The notes beneath the pieces are model-generated. The model made no database searches, had not been told where the DNA came from, and saw only the letters and a program-made list of their open reading frames with translations. Source: Rhodococcus koreensis (GTDB lineage Bacteria > Actinomycetota > Actinomycetes > Mycobacteriales > Mycobacteriaceae). Taken from it: DNA of 64,000 bases. Below are positions 16,371 through 24,814 of this stretch, in pieces (within the stretch, counting starts at the first letter, position 1; each line of letters begins with the position of its first letter). Position numbers and translations under genes: made by a program. The DNA is taken from NCBI RefSeq assembly GCF_900105905.1, contig NZ_FNSV01000005.1, forward strand, positions 5,890,001 through 5,954,000. Direction: 5' to 3'.

Positions 16371-16842
16371 GGGTACGCCCCGAGAGGTTGATGTAGCGTT
16401 CGCGGAATGTGTCGGCGAGGACGTGACCAGAAGATGATGTCCCACTGAACATCCATCGGAAGTCGGGCGTCGTCGGCATCGAGTCACGGTTCACGGCCTG
16501 TCATAATGGTCGGCATATACGTTGTAGCACAGAAGTATCGAGCACTTCGACGAGCTGTCGTGCAGTAGTCAGCGCACCGCGGAGGCTGTTGTTTGATCCG
16601 CGACCTGTTTCCTCGGTGTCAGGGGCTCAGATCACCCCGCCGTACTGAGACAGATGCGCTACTTGCGCGGAATTGTCCACTTTAGTGCACTTTAGCGCCG
16701 ACGACGCGCTGGCTACATTTAGTCGTAGACACAGGTAACGGTTGTCGCCTAGATCGTCCGGAGGCGATCCGTCTTCGATGCGGGTCAGCTGACGCTGCGG
16801 TCCACGATCGGCAAATCCTCGAATGCACAGCAAAGGACAGAT
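16371..16842. other. Intergenic region, LysR to SDR
   Basis: 472 bases without a convincing gene. The minus strand has a short open stretch (start 16494) beginning MNRDSMPTTPDFRWMFSG that runs into the antisense of the LysR gene. I recognise no family in it, and it may be the head of a lost gene. Near 16680-16720 the sequence turns AT-richer (TTAGTGCACTTTAG), a plausible promoter area for the SDR gene. No RNA gene or terminator was seen. Confidence 0.4.
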
Positions 16843-17655
16843 ATGAGCCTCACAGGGAACATCGCAGTCGTGACTGGGGGAGCAGCAGGGATCGGTTACG
16901 CGATCGTCGAGGCGCTCCTCGAGCAAGGAGCGTCCGTAATGATCTTCGATCTGAATGGAATCGTGGCTGCCGAGGCAGCGGCCTCATTGTCGAAGCAGTA
17001 CAAGGGCAGAGTGGCATCGTGTCCGGGTAGTGTGACATCCACGTCCGACCTGGACGCCGCGTTCGATTCTGCCGAAGGTCTATTCGGACCTGTTGACGTC
17101 CTCATCAACAATGCCGGATTCTCAACCATAGCGCCGTTGATGCATCTGACTGAGGAGGATTGGACAAGGGTCCTCAGTGTGTTGACTACCGGACCCTTCC
17201 TCGGCACAAAAATATTGGCAAATCGTGCGGTAAAGCATGGTATCCCAGCTAATGTTGTGAATACATCATCGCTGAACTACAAAGCAGCGACCAATGGGTT
17301 GGCGCACTACTGCACTGCCAAAGCCGGCGTCAGTCAGTTTACGAAGGTCGCCGCGTCAGAACTCGGGCAGTATGGGATTCGGGTCAACGCAGTGGCGCCA
17401 GGACTGGTACGGACAAATCTCACGGAATCGGCTGGATTGACAACCGGGCTGAGTGGGCAACGGTTCCTGGAGAGGACCCCACTCGGGCGTGTAGGAGAGC
17501 CTCGTGACGTCGCGAAAGTCGTCGCCTTCCTGGTGTCGTCAGATGCCGGGTGGATCACAGGGCAGACGATCTCCGTTGATGGTGGAAACGAAATTCGGGG
17601 CCTCCACAGCTACTGGGACACGGCCTTAGAGCAGGCGGCCCTCGATGGCGTCTGA
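16843..17655 (+). CDS. Short-chain dehydrogenase/reductase
   Basis: 270 residues, classical SDR. Features: NAD(P)-binding TGGAAGIGYA near residues 11-20, INNAGF near 90, the active site with Ser in TSSLNY and the YxxxK pair in HYCTAKAG near 155-162, and the C-terminal GQTISVDGG. It interconverts an alcohol and a ketone or aldehyde. It probably works with the neighbouring zinc alcohol dehydrogenase and flavin monooxygenase in breakdown of an alcohol or terpenoid-like substrate (inference). Its 3' end overlaps the convergent LuxR gene by 30 bases. Confidence 0.92.
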   Translation: MSLTGNIAVVTGGAAGIGYAIVEALLEQGASVMIFDLNGIVAAEAAASLSKQYKGRVASCPGSVTSTSDLDAAFDSAEGLFGPVDVLINNAGFSTIAPLMHLTEEDWTRVLSVLTTGPFLGTKILANRAVKHGIPANVVNTSSLNYKAATNGLAHYCTAKAGVSQFTKVAASELGQYGIRVNAVAPGLVRTNLTESAGLTTGLSGQRFLERTPLGRVGEPRDVAKVVAFLVSSDAGWITGQTISVDGGNEIRGLHSYWDTALEQAALDGV

Positions 17656-18474
17656 TCGTGACTCGGGAATCGGGAGCGGCGCGAACTCGCGACTAGACTC
17701 CTGCTGATTCAGTGAAAGTTCTTCCGCGAGTACCAGTTTTACGAGCTCGGCACGATTGCGGACGGAAAGCAGCGCGAAGATTCTGCTTGCATACTTCTTG
17801 ACGGTGTCGAGGCTCAATGTCAGTATCGCTGCTACTTCTTCGTTGGTACTCCCATCCGCAATCAGCTCGACCACTTCAATCTGTCGAGCAGTGAGACCCT
17901 CCCTCCATGACCGCAATCTCGTGGTCGGAAGCGCCCGCGCGAGCAGGGAAAGTTGACGAGCCAATAGTCCCAAGGCGTATATCCCCTGCGAGTCAGGTGT
18001 CTGCTCTTCAGAATCGAACAGTCCGACTAAAGCATGGGCGCCATGAGATAGATCAAGGTGCATCAAAGATGCGCTACGGAGGTGGTTGCGATAAAGGAAA
18101 CCGGTGAGATACTCAGACGGACCAGAATCCAAATTTCTGAGCTGGCGAGCGTTGATTGCCGGGTGCCGTCTCAGCAGTGCTTGTGATTGTGGAGTGGCGA
18201 AGACGTCTTTGGTATGCCAACGCTCTTGGTATTCGTCCAGCGCAGCACCCGTGGTACGGCCAGTCGTCACCGGCTTCGGATCAGAGAACGCGGAGCTAAA
18301 GGTGTGCCCAGTCCAGAAAGTCGTGTTGGGGCAACGGTAGTACCGATGTAGTGACTCCATCAACTGAAATTTGAACGAATCCAGCGTGGCACTCCGTGAG
18401 CATGATTCGAGTATTGCGAAGATTCGCTCGTATTCAGAACTGGGAAGCGCCACTGGCCGACGGGGCGAAGACAT
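17626..18474 (-). CDS. LuxR-type transcriptional regulator
   Basis: 282 residues when started at 18474, where the minus strand has AGGAG about 7 bases before the ATG. A longer open frame reaches 18642 but lacks such a site. The C-terminal helix-turn-helix is GerE-type: LTARQIEVVELIADGSTNEEVAAILTLS, then DTVKKYASRIFALLSVRNR. The N-terminal 200 residues are a probable ligand-sensing domain without a recognised name. It is divergent from the alcohol dehydrogenase gene, with 184 bases between starts, so it probably controls that promoter and possibly the LLM/flavin-reductase genes behind it. Confidence 0.85.
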   Translation of the reverse strand: MSSPRRPVALPSSEYERIFAILESCSRSATLDSFKFQLMESLHRYYRCPNTTFWTGHTFSSAFSDPKPVTTGRTTGAALDEYQERWHTKDVFATPQSQALLRRHPAINARQLRNLDSGPSEYLTGFLYRNHLRSASLMHLDLSHGAHALVGLFDSEEQTPDSQGIYALGLLARQLSLLARALPTTRLRSWREGLTARQIEVVELIADGSTNEEVAAILTLSLDTVKKYASRIFALLSVRNRAELVKLVLAEELSLNQQESSREFAPLPIPESRSDAIEGRLL

Positions 18475-18658
18475 GGTCGAACTCCTGGTAGTTGTGATGC
18501 GAACCACTCTGCTCCACCGCCGGCGGTATGGCAAGCGGACCTGGGCGATGAAGCGCCGGCTGAACGGACCGCGGTGCGAGGAACAACTTGATGTGCGCAA
18601 AATACGGCAATCCGGCGATGTGCTCGGGATACCTGGGATCAAACAGAAGGGATATGAG

Positions 18659-19609
18659 ATGCGGGCATGGGTCTATCACGGCAATCAAGATCTAAGGATA
18701 GAGGATGTGCCAGAACCGATTCCCGGTCCGGGGGAAGTCAGGGTGCGAATTGCATACAACGGCATCTGCGGGTCCGACTTGCACGAGATATTCAATGGCC
18801 CGATGTTTACCCCACTCGAGACGGCGCACCCGACGACCGGCCATCGAGGACCTGTCGTGCTCGGGCACGAAGCGTCAGGAATCGTCGACGCAGTAGGGTC
18901 GGGCGACATCGATGTCGAAGTGGGCCAACGAGTCGCAATCGAACCGGTTTTTCGTGTGCCTGGCGACGATGCGAACTACAACCTCGACGCGGCCTTCTAC
19001 GGTCTCTCGCTCAACGGATTCTTGGCGGACTTCGCGGTCGCCTGGCGCGCGGTTGAGCGGGCTGATCTCAGCGTTGACGACAGCGTGGTGGTCTTCGGAG
19101 GAGGGCCCATTGGCATTGCCGCAGCGTTGAGTCTCCGCGCGAAGAAGATCAACCGGATCGTCATCGTGGAGCCAGCTCACCGTCGGAGGAGCGTCGTGAG
19201 AGGCATGGGCTTCGACACTCTCGATCCAACATCCGCTGACTTCCGGGACAATCTGGCATCACTTGCAGGCTCAGGAGTTCAGGCGTGCATCAACGCCGCC
19301 GGCGTTGCGCCGGTGATGGCGCAAGCGATTGACATACTCGCTCCAGGCGGCAAGCTGATGGTGGTTGCCACGCACCTGGAACCGGTGCCGATCGACCTCA
19401 ACCAACTCCTCATGGCAGAGAAGACAATTCTCACCTCGATCGGATACCGCGACGACTTCCCGAATGTCATCGAACAGCAGGCGCGAGGCGCATTTCCGAC
19501 GAGCAGCTGGGTTGAGACAGTGCCTTTTGACGCACTGGTCGAGACTGGGCTGAGTCGGTTGAGAACAGGCGAGGCAATCAAGACCCTCATCGAGGTCAAC
19601 GGCGGATAG
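18659..19609 (+). CDS. Zinc-type medium-chain alcohol dehydrogenase, shortened lobe
   Basis: 316 residues from ATG 18659 (AGAAGGG upstream). Catalytic-zinc elements of the threonine/butanediol dehydrogenase group are present: NGICGSDLHE (Cys and His) and VLGHEASG, with the Rossmann motif VVFGGGPIGIAAALSL near 145. The region that normally holds four structural-zinc cysteines (after the RVAIEP stretch) is shortened to FRVPGDDANYNLDAAFYG and contains no cysteine, so the structural zinc is lost. Relatives run to about 350 residues. It oxidises an alcohol with NAD(P). It follows the divergent LuxR gene and precedes the LLM monooxygenase gene by 94 bases. Confidence 0.88.
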   Translation: MRAWVYHGNQDLRIEDVPEPIPGPGEVRVRIAYNGICGSDLHEIFNGPMFTPLETAHPTTGHRGPVVLGHEASGIVDAVGSGDIDVEVGQRVAIEPVFRVPGDDANYNLDAAFYGLSLNGFLADFAVAWRAVERADLSVDDSVVVFGGGPIGIAAALSLRAKKINRIVIVEPAHRRRSVVRGMGFDTLDPTSADFRDNLASLAGSGVQACINAAGVAPVMAQAIDILAPGGKLMVVATHLEPVPIDLNQLLMAEKTILTSIGYRDDFPNVIEQQARGAFPTSSWVETVPFDALVETGLSRLRTGEAIKTLIEVNGG

Positions 19610-20462
19610 TCCCCGCACTATCAGTGCGGTGACATCGGACATCGATGTCATGACATTGCAGAAATTCATCAGAACCCAAGAGAAATCCCTACAGGAGGCA
19701 ATCATGGCCAAACTCCGCTTCGGTTACTTCATCGCTCCCGTCCATGCGCCGGGCCAGAACCCCACGGCAGCTCTCGAACGCGATCTGCAATTCGTGGAAC
19801 ACCTAGACATGCTGGGATACGACGAAGTGTGGTTCGGCGAGCACCATTCTGCCGGCAGTGAGATCATCGCATCTCCGGAGATCATGATTGCAGCGGCGGC
19901 ACAACGCGCGCCGCGCATTCACTTCGGAACCGGAGTGACTTCGTTGTCATATCACAATCCACTATGGGCGGCCGATCGGATCATGCTGCTCGATCATCTC
20001 ACTCGGGGCAGGACAATCTTTGGAGTAGGACCGGGCTCTCTCCCAACTGATTCGGCGATGATTGGTCTGGACCCGACGGAAACGCGGGAACTTCTGCAGG
20101 AGAACTTGGACATCGTGGTTCGCCTGCTGCGGGGGGAGACCGTGTCCGCAAAGACGCGTACACATGAACTGTTCGATGCCAAGCTTCAACTTTCGCCATT
20201 CTCTGCTGACGGAATCGGCATCACTGTAGCCGCGGTCGCCTCTCCCACTGGTGCCCGGCTCGCCGGCAGATACGGACTGGGGCTGCTTTCGATCGGTGCA
20301 ACTCTGTCGGCGGACGGCTTCAATGCTCTTGCCCATCACTGGGATATCGTGGAAGAGCGAGCGGACGCCAACTCGGCAACCGTTGATCGGCGCAACTGGA
20401 GCCTTTGTTCGCCATTCCATATCGCAGAAACCGAAGAAGAAGCACGCCGACAGGTCGCGTAT

Positions 20463-20472
20463 GGCATCGAGC
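20463..20472. repeat. 10-base target duplication, left copy
   Basis: GGCATCGAGC immediately before the left inverted repeat of the ISAs1-type composite. The same ten bases follow the right inverted repeat at 22834-22843. A length of 8-10 bases is usual for this family. Confidence 0.9.
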
Positions 20473-20618
20473 CAGGGTCTCGGCAAAGTCATGAGAGATG
20501 AGTTCTGAGCTGCGGTTTTGGGGATGTGACACGCCGATGAGCAAGTAATCGAGGGCGGGCACGGTCGCTGCGGCGATGATTCAAGTTCCTACGCAAGTAC
20601 CACCACCAGGAACGAGCC

Positions 20619-21392
20619 GTGCCCGCAGCCCTATCATCTCCCATGCCCGTCACCGTGCGCGAGAACGGATCGTTTCTCGGCGCGTCATCGGTCGCCGACA
20701 CCGGGATCCTGGACCTGCTGACGACGGTGCCCGATCCCCGTCACCGGCGTGGTGTCCGGCATCGTTTCCCGGTGATACTCGCGCTCGCGCTGTCCGCAAC
20801 CTGCGCCGGTGCCCGCTCGTTCACCGCGATCGCCGAATGGGCCCACGACGCACCCGCCGAGGCGCTGGGCAGACTCGGGGTTTCTGCTGTCGTCCCAAGC
20901 GAATCGACGATTCGTCGCACCCTGGCAGGTGTCGACGCGGGCGAACACACCGTCGCCCAGATCGCGGGCATGCTGAAAGTGCCGCGCACCACGGTCTATG
21001 GACATCTGGACAAGAAGGCTCGCCGGCCTCCGCACGCAGCGCCGCCAGAACCCATGCCACCCCTCCGGTCCCCTCGCATCTGCCCGACATGCGGGCACGA
21101 ACCCACAACTCGTGCCGAAGCAGCGCACCAACGGGCCGACCTCGCGGTGACCTGGCTCCACCCCGATCCCGATCACCGCGGAACGGTCACCAGTCGACAC
21201 CACTGCCGGCACTGCGAACCCGGGCAACCGGTATTCGACATTGCCTGCAGCGTCTGCGGCGACGGCCCCATCCTCGCCGATCAACTTGCCGAGCTGGCCA
21301 TGAATGGTGACCTGATCAAGCCGGTTCAACGTTGGCTCGCCGCAGCCGGCTGGACCGTCACCCCGGATCTTCTATGCCCGGACCGCGCATGA
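20619..21392 (+). CDS. Chimeric ORF: ISAs1 transposase N-terminus fused to recombinase/zinc-ribbon tail
   Basis: 257 residues from GTG 20619. Residues 1-107 are identical to the start of the intact transposase in the next copy. From residue 108 the sequence changes abruptly, after base 20939, to a serine-recombinase C-terminal helix-turn-helix (GEHTVAQIAGMLKVPRTTVY) and then a cysteine-rich tail (CPTCGHEP, HHCRHCEPG, CSVCGDGP) that looks like zinc ribbons. It lacks the DDE catalytic region and the recombinase catalytic domain, so it should be inactive for both reactions. It retains two potential DNA-binding parts and stays open for its whole length. The fused reading frame is probably accidental, but it is intact. 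Confidence 0.7.
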   Translation: MPAALSSPMPVTVRENGSFLGASSVADTGILDLLTTVPDPRHRRGVRHRFPVILALALSATCAGARSFTAIAEWAHDAPAEALGRLGVSAVVPSESTIRRTLAGVDAGEHTVAQIAGMLKVPRTTVYGHLDKKARRPPHAAPPEPMPPLRSPRICPTCGHEPTTRAEAAHQRADLAVTWLHPDPDHRGTVTSRHHCRHCEPGQPVFDIACSVCGDGPILADQLAELAMNGDLIKPVQRWLAAAGWTVTPDLLCPDRA

Positions 21393-21464
21393 GACACCAA
21401 GGGAATCCGCTGCAGCGGACACCCGCCGTTACGTACTACAACGCAACGCCAGTACGACGCGGAA

Positions 21465-21494
21465 GCGCCCCGATCCGGTCACGGGTCGGGGCGC
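21465..21494 (+). terminator. Strong hairpin, likely terminator
   Basis: GCGCCCCGA (21465-21473) and TCGGGGCGC (21486-21494) form a perfect 9-base stem with a 12-base loop, followed by TTGCC. It lies 73 bases after the chimeric ORF and directly before the left end of the complete IS copy, so it belonged to the foreign recombinase gene fragment. Confidence 0.6.
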
Positions 21495-21498
21495 TTGC

Positions 21499-22833
21499 CA
21501 GGGTCTCGGCAAGGTCATGAGAGATGAGTTCTGAGCTGCGGTTTTGGGGATGTGACACGCCGATGAGCAAGTAATCGAGGGCGGGCACGGTCGCTGCGGC
21601 GATGATTCAAGTTCCTACGCAAGTACCACCACCAGGAACGAGCCGTGCCCGCAGCCCTATCATCGCCCATGCCCGTCACCGTGCGCGAGAACGGATCGTT
21701 TCTCGGCGCGTCATCGGTCGCCGACACCGGGATCCTGGACCTGCTGACTACGGTGCCCGATCCCCGTCACCGGCGTGGTGTCCGGCATCGTTTCCCGGTG
21801 ATCCTCGCGCTCGCGCTGTCCGCAACCTGCGCCGGTGCCCGCTCGTTCACCGCGATCGCCGAATGGGCCCACGACGCACCCGCCGAGGCGCTGGGCAGAC
21901 TCGGGGTTTCTGCTGTCGTCCCAAGCGAATCGACGATTCGTCGCACCCTGGCAGGTGTCGACGCGACCGCCCTCGACCAGGTGCTCGGTACGTGGATGTG
22001 GGTGCGCACCACGGTGGTCGACGGGAGGAGGATCATCGCCGTCGACGGAAAGACCCTGCGCGGAGCGAAAGACACCTCGGGTCATCTCACGCACCTGCTG
22101 GCCGCGGTCGATCACGATGCGGGTGTGGTGCTCGGGCAGGTGGAGGTGGGTGCGAAGACCAACGAGATTCCCCTCCTGACCGACCTGCTCGACCCCCTCG
22201 CGCTCGCCGACACCGTCGTCACCGCCGACGCCCTGCACTGCCAACGGGGTACCGCCGAATACATCCTCGGCCGGGGCGGCCACTACGCGTTCACCGTGAA
22301 AGCGAATCAGCCGAAACTGTTGAAGCGACTGAAGGCACTGCCGTGGAAGAACATTCCGGTGTCGACGTCGATTGCCGGACGGGGCCACGGCCGGCTCGAA
22401 CGCCGCACCATCAAGGCCACCGAACACACCGACGGCCTGGGTTTCCCCGGGGCAGTGCAGGCCCTGCAAATTCGGCGGACCGTCACCCGCAGTGGGCGCA
22501 GAACCGTCGAGGTGGTGTACCTGATCTGTTCGGTGCCGATGACCGAGGTCGCACCAGCGCAGGTCGCCGCTTGGATCCGGGGGCACTGGACGATCGAGAA
22601 CCGGGTGCACTGGGTCCGCGACGTCACCTTCGATGAGGACCGTTGCACGATCAGAACCGGGTCCGCTCCACAGGTGATGGCATCGCTCCGCAACGTGGTC
22701 ATCGGGATCCTCCGGTTGGCTGGCCACCTCAACATCGCCTCGACACTGCGCCACTACGGCAGAGACCCGAATCGTCCGATCGACCTGCTGCTGTCCGTCT
22801 GAAGTGGGTTTATGCGACTTTGCCGGGGCCCTG
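21499..22833 (+). mobile_element. Complete ISAs1-type insertion sequence
   Basis: 1,335 bases with an 18-base imperfect inverted repeat at each end (21499-21516 and 22816-22833). It encodes one intact DDE transposase. Immediately to the left is the terminator of the foreign fragment, and no separate target duplication is visible at this inner boundary. The element therefore seems to be part of the larger composite rather than a later insertion. Confidence 0.88.
21645..22802 (+). CDS. ISAs1-family transposase
   Basis: 385 residues from GTG 21645, full length for the family. N-terminal DPRHRRGVRHRFPVILALAL segment, then DDE elements: AVDGKTLRGAKD (first Asp, near residue 130), VTADALHCQRGTAEYI (second Asp, near 190), and RGHWTIENRVHWVRDVTFDED (Glu, near 310). 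It cuts and joins the inverted repeats of its own element and can act on the outer repeats of the composite. The gene is intact, so the element is probably still mobile. Confidence 0.93.
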   Translation: MPAALSSPMPVTVRENGSFLGASSVADTGILDLLTTVPDPRHRRGVRHRFPVILALALSATCAGARSFTAIAEWAHDAPAEALGRLGVSAVVPSESTIRRTLAGVDATALDQVLGTWMWVRTTVVDGRRIIAVDGKTLRGAKDTSGHLTHLLAAVDHDAGVVLGQVEVGAKTNEIPLLTDLLDPLALADTVVTADALHCQRGTAEYILGRGGHYAFTVKANQPKLLKRLKALPWKNIPVSTSIAGRGHGRLERRTIKATEHTDGLGFPGAVQALQIRRTVTRSGRRTVEVVYLICSVPMTEVAPAQVAAWIRGHWTIENRVHWVRDVTFDEDRCTIRTGSAPQVMASLRNVVIGILRLAGHLNIASTLRHYGRDPNRPIDLLLSV

Positions 22834-22843
22834 GGCATCGAGC
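22834..22843. repeat. 10-base target duplication, right copy
   Basis: GGCATCGAGC, the partner of 20463-20472. After it the interrupted LLM monooxygenase gene resumes (HWFEYFQHVAAFPQM) in the frame it had before the insertion. Confidence 0.9.
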
Positions 22844-23071
22844 ACTGGTTCGAATACTTCCAGCACGTCGCCGCCTTCCCTCAGATGGCCGTGAACGGAA
22901 GCGAGGTGAACGAGATGATCGACTTCATCAACCGATCGGGCATTGGCGTCACCCTGCGTGTCAGGCTGAGTTGAGTCCACCGGTTCACAGCAACCCCGCC
23001 TGCAGGGCGAGATACGGATCAACCCGACAATGACAATTTCCAGCCTGGCCGTAGCCGGGGACAATGGTCAC

Positions 23072-23461
23072 ATGGAGTCTTCCCACCCACGTTCCGACGG
23101 ACCACGCCGACGCTCATTCGCCCCGGCGGACAAGCTCGCGCACCTGGCCGCCTACGAGCAGGCCTGCCAGACGAACGAAGGCGGCGCCTACCTGCGCCGC
23201 GAGGGCCTCTACTCCTCCCTCATCACCGAGTGGCGCAAGCAACGCGACGCCGGCGTCCTCGACGGCAAACCCGCCGGCGCGAAGGTCGGCAAACTCACCG
23301 CCGAGCAGGCCGAGATCGCTCGCCTCAAGCGGGAGCTCGACCGCACGAACAAGCGACTGGCCACCACCGAAGCCGCCCTGGACATCATGGGAAAAGCGCA
23401 TGCTCTCTTGGAATCGCTCTCCGAGAGAGCGGATTTGGACGACAAGCCAACCAAGCGCTGA
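23072..23461 (+). CDS. IS3-family OrfA
   Basis: 129 residues from ATG 23072 (an in-frame ATG also exists at 23030). Helix-turn-helix region RRSFAPADKLAHLAAYEQA to GAYLRREGLYSSLITEWRKQ, then a leucine-zipper-like helix KLTAEQAEIARLKRELDRTNKRLATTE that allows oligomerisation. OrfA binds the inverted repeats. Near its end, G GGA AAA (23389-23395) is a standard X-XXY-YYZ slip site. A minus-one shift there enters the OrfB frame and gives the fused OrfAB transposase. Confidence 0.88.
   Translation: MESSHPRSDGPRRRSFAPADKLAHLAAYEQACQTNEGGAYLRREGLYSSLITEWRKQRDAGVLDGKPAGAKVGKLTAEQAEIARLKRELDRTNKRLATTEAALDIMGKAHALLESLSERADLDDKPTKR
23389..23395 (+). promoter_or_regulatory. Programmed -1 frameshift site GGGAAAA
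   Basis: The heptamer is in phase with orfA (ATG-GGA-AAA) and matches the X-XXY-YYZ rule. Slippage by one base moves reading into the open orfB frame (GGG-AAA-AGC), about 20 codons before orfA stops. This is the usual way IS3 elements make transposase. Confidence 0.65.
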
Positions 23462-24483
23462 CCGCAGCATGGACCGAACTGACCAACGTCGGGATGTCGA
23501 CGAGAAGAGCAAGCGCAGTGACCGGTGTGGTCCGGTCGACCGCGGTCCGGCGTCGCGCCGCGGCCGCCGCACCGACACCTTCCGCTCCAGTCCGACCTAC
23601 GCATCCGCCGGCGAACAAGCTCACCCCGATCGAACGCCGCCGCATCCTCGACACACTCAACAGTGACCGGTTCGTCGATCAGGCGCCGCTCGAGGTGTAC
23701 GCGCAACTCCTCGACGAGGGCGTCTACCTGTGTTCGGTGTCGACGATGTACCGCGTCCTGCGGGAGAACGCACAGGTCAGTGAACGCCGCAGGCTCGCCC
23801 GGCACCCGGCGAGGACCTGCCCGGAGCTGGTCGCGACCGCCCCGCGGCAGGTGTACTCGTGGGACATCACGAAGCTCGCCGGGCCGGACAAGGGCCGCTA
23901 CTACGACGCCTACGTGATGATCGACATCTACTCGCGGTACATCGTCGGTGTGCACGTCCACGCACACGAATCGGGTGTGCTGGCACGGGAGTTGATGGAG
24001 CAGATCTTCGCGGTGCACGGCATTCCGCAGGTCGTGCACGCCGACCGTGGCACGTCGATGACCAGCAAGTCAGTCGCGTCACTGCTGTCGGATCTCGAGG
24101 TCACCCGCTCGCATTCGCGGCCGCGGGTCTCGAACGACAACCCGTATTCGGAGGCGGTGTTCAAGACCCTCAAGTATGGACCGGAGTTCCCCGAACGGTT
24201 CGGATCGCTGCGTGAAGCAAGGGAATTCATGATGCAGTTCACCGAGTGGTACAACCACGAGCATCGCCACACCGGCATCGGGCTACACACTGCCGCCGAC
24301 GTCCACTTCGGTTTGGCGGCGGCGAAGGCCGCCGAACGTCGGCAGGTACTCGAGGCAGCACGGGCCAGGCATCCGTACCGCTTCGGCACTACGACAGCGC
24401 CGAAGATCCTCGACCTGCCCGACACCGTCTGGATCAACCGCCCCGCCGACGATTCTGCGGAGGCCGAAACGTCAGCCGCTTAA
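23396..24483 (+). CDS. IS3-family OrfB transposase (DDE)
   Basis: The frame is open from 23230 to 24483 and its useful part begins after the slip site. An HTH_21-type region is followed by the retroviral integrase core: first Asp in YSWDITKLAGPDKGRYY, second Asp in VVHADRGTSM, Glu in SNDNPYSEAVFKTLK, and the C-terminal EWYNHEHRHTGIGLHTAADVH. All three catalytic acids are present, so the element looks intact. No strong independent start is seen; production as an OrfAB fusion is likely. Confidence 0.9.
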
Positions 24484-24814
24484 CACCCGGTGGACTCAAC
24501 TCCCTTGACAAGTTCCGTCATCGGAACCGCCGAACAGGCACGGATCCAGGTTCAGCGACTGTGGGACCAGTCCGGTGGATTCGGAAGCTTGCTGCAGCTG
24601 GGCCACGACTGGGCGAATCCCCAAGACACCAAGAGTTCTGCGGAGCTGTTCGCTCGAGATGTCTTCCCCCATTTTCAGGGGCAGTATCAGTCGACTGTCG
24701 ATGCCGCGAATCGTGCGCGTGCAGTCCGCACAGGGCATGCGGAGGCCCAGCTCGACGCCGTTGAGCATATGCGTCTGAAGTACGCCCAGGAACTAGCCGA
24801 GAAAGCGTGACATC

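Larger units (their letters stand above)
20473..22833. mobile_element. ISAs1-type composite unit (partial plus complete copy)
   Basis: This 2,361-base unit is bounded by CAGGGTCTCGGCAAAGTC (20473-20490) and, inverted, CAGGGCCCCGGCAAAGTC (22816-22833), 16 of 18 matching, and flanked by a perfect 10-base duplication of the target gene. Inside are the left 467 bases of one IS copy (20473-20939), a 559-base piece of foreign DNA (20940-21498) and a full second copy (21499-22833). The two copies differ at only four positions that I found in the shared 467 bases. The outer ends therefore behave as those of a single transposition event, although they belong to two different IS copies. Confidence 0.85.
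22951..24516 (+). mobile_element. IS3-family insertion sequence
   Basis: It has two overlapping transposase frames and related ends: TGTCAGGCTGAGTTGAGTCC from 22959, and inverted TGTCAAGGGAGTTGAGTCC ending at 24510, both continuing into CACCGG. The limits given (1,566 bases) assume that the GTC triplets at 22948-22950 and 24517-24519 are the target duplication, because removing 22951-24519 restores the LLM frame exactly. If the TGTCA tips are the true ends the element is 22959-24510, and 14 extra bases remain unexplained. The second reading of the limits is therefore open. Confidence 0.85.
19704..24810 (+). pseudogene. LLM flavin-dependent monooxygenase, split by two insertions
   Basis: Three pieces, 19704-20472, 22844-22950 and 24520-24810, join in one frame of 388 residues. 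They have luciferase-like monooxygenase features: FGYFIAPVHAPG at the N-terminus, EVWFGEHHSAG, GRTIFGVGPGSLPTD, and a C-terminal WDQSGGFGSLLQLGHDWA. The first break carries a 10-base duplication GGCATCGAGC (20463-20472 and 22834-22843). The second is framed by GTC (22948-22950 and 24517-24519). As it stands, the first piece reads on a few codons into the insertion and stops at 20501. The start has AGGAGG about 7 bases upstream. Intact, it would oxidise an organic substrate with FMNH2 delivered by the flavin reductase gene that follows after 4 bases. Confidence 0.88.

Noticed and set aside
16270..16494. Minus-strand open frame starting MNRDSMPTTPDFRWMFSG
   Set aside because: Only about the first 40 residues lie outside the antisense of the LysR gene, no family is recognised, and there is no partner gene. 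Kept only as a note in the intergenic entry.
20473..24516. Reading the IS cluster as one compound transposon carrying the recombinase
   Set aside because: The ISAs1 unit and the IS3 element have separate target duplications with 107 bases of the LLM gene between them, so they are independent insertions.
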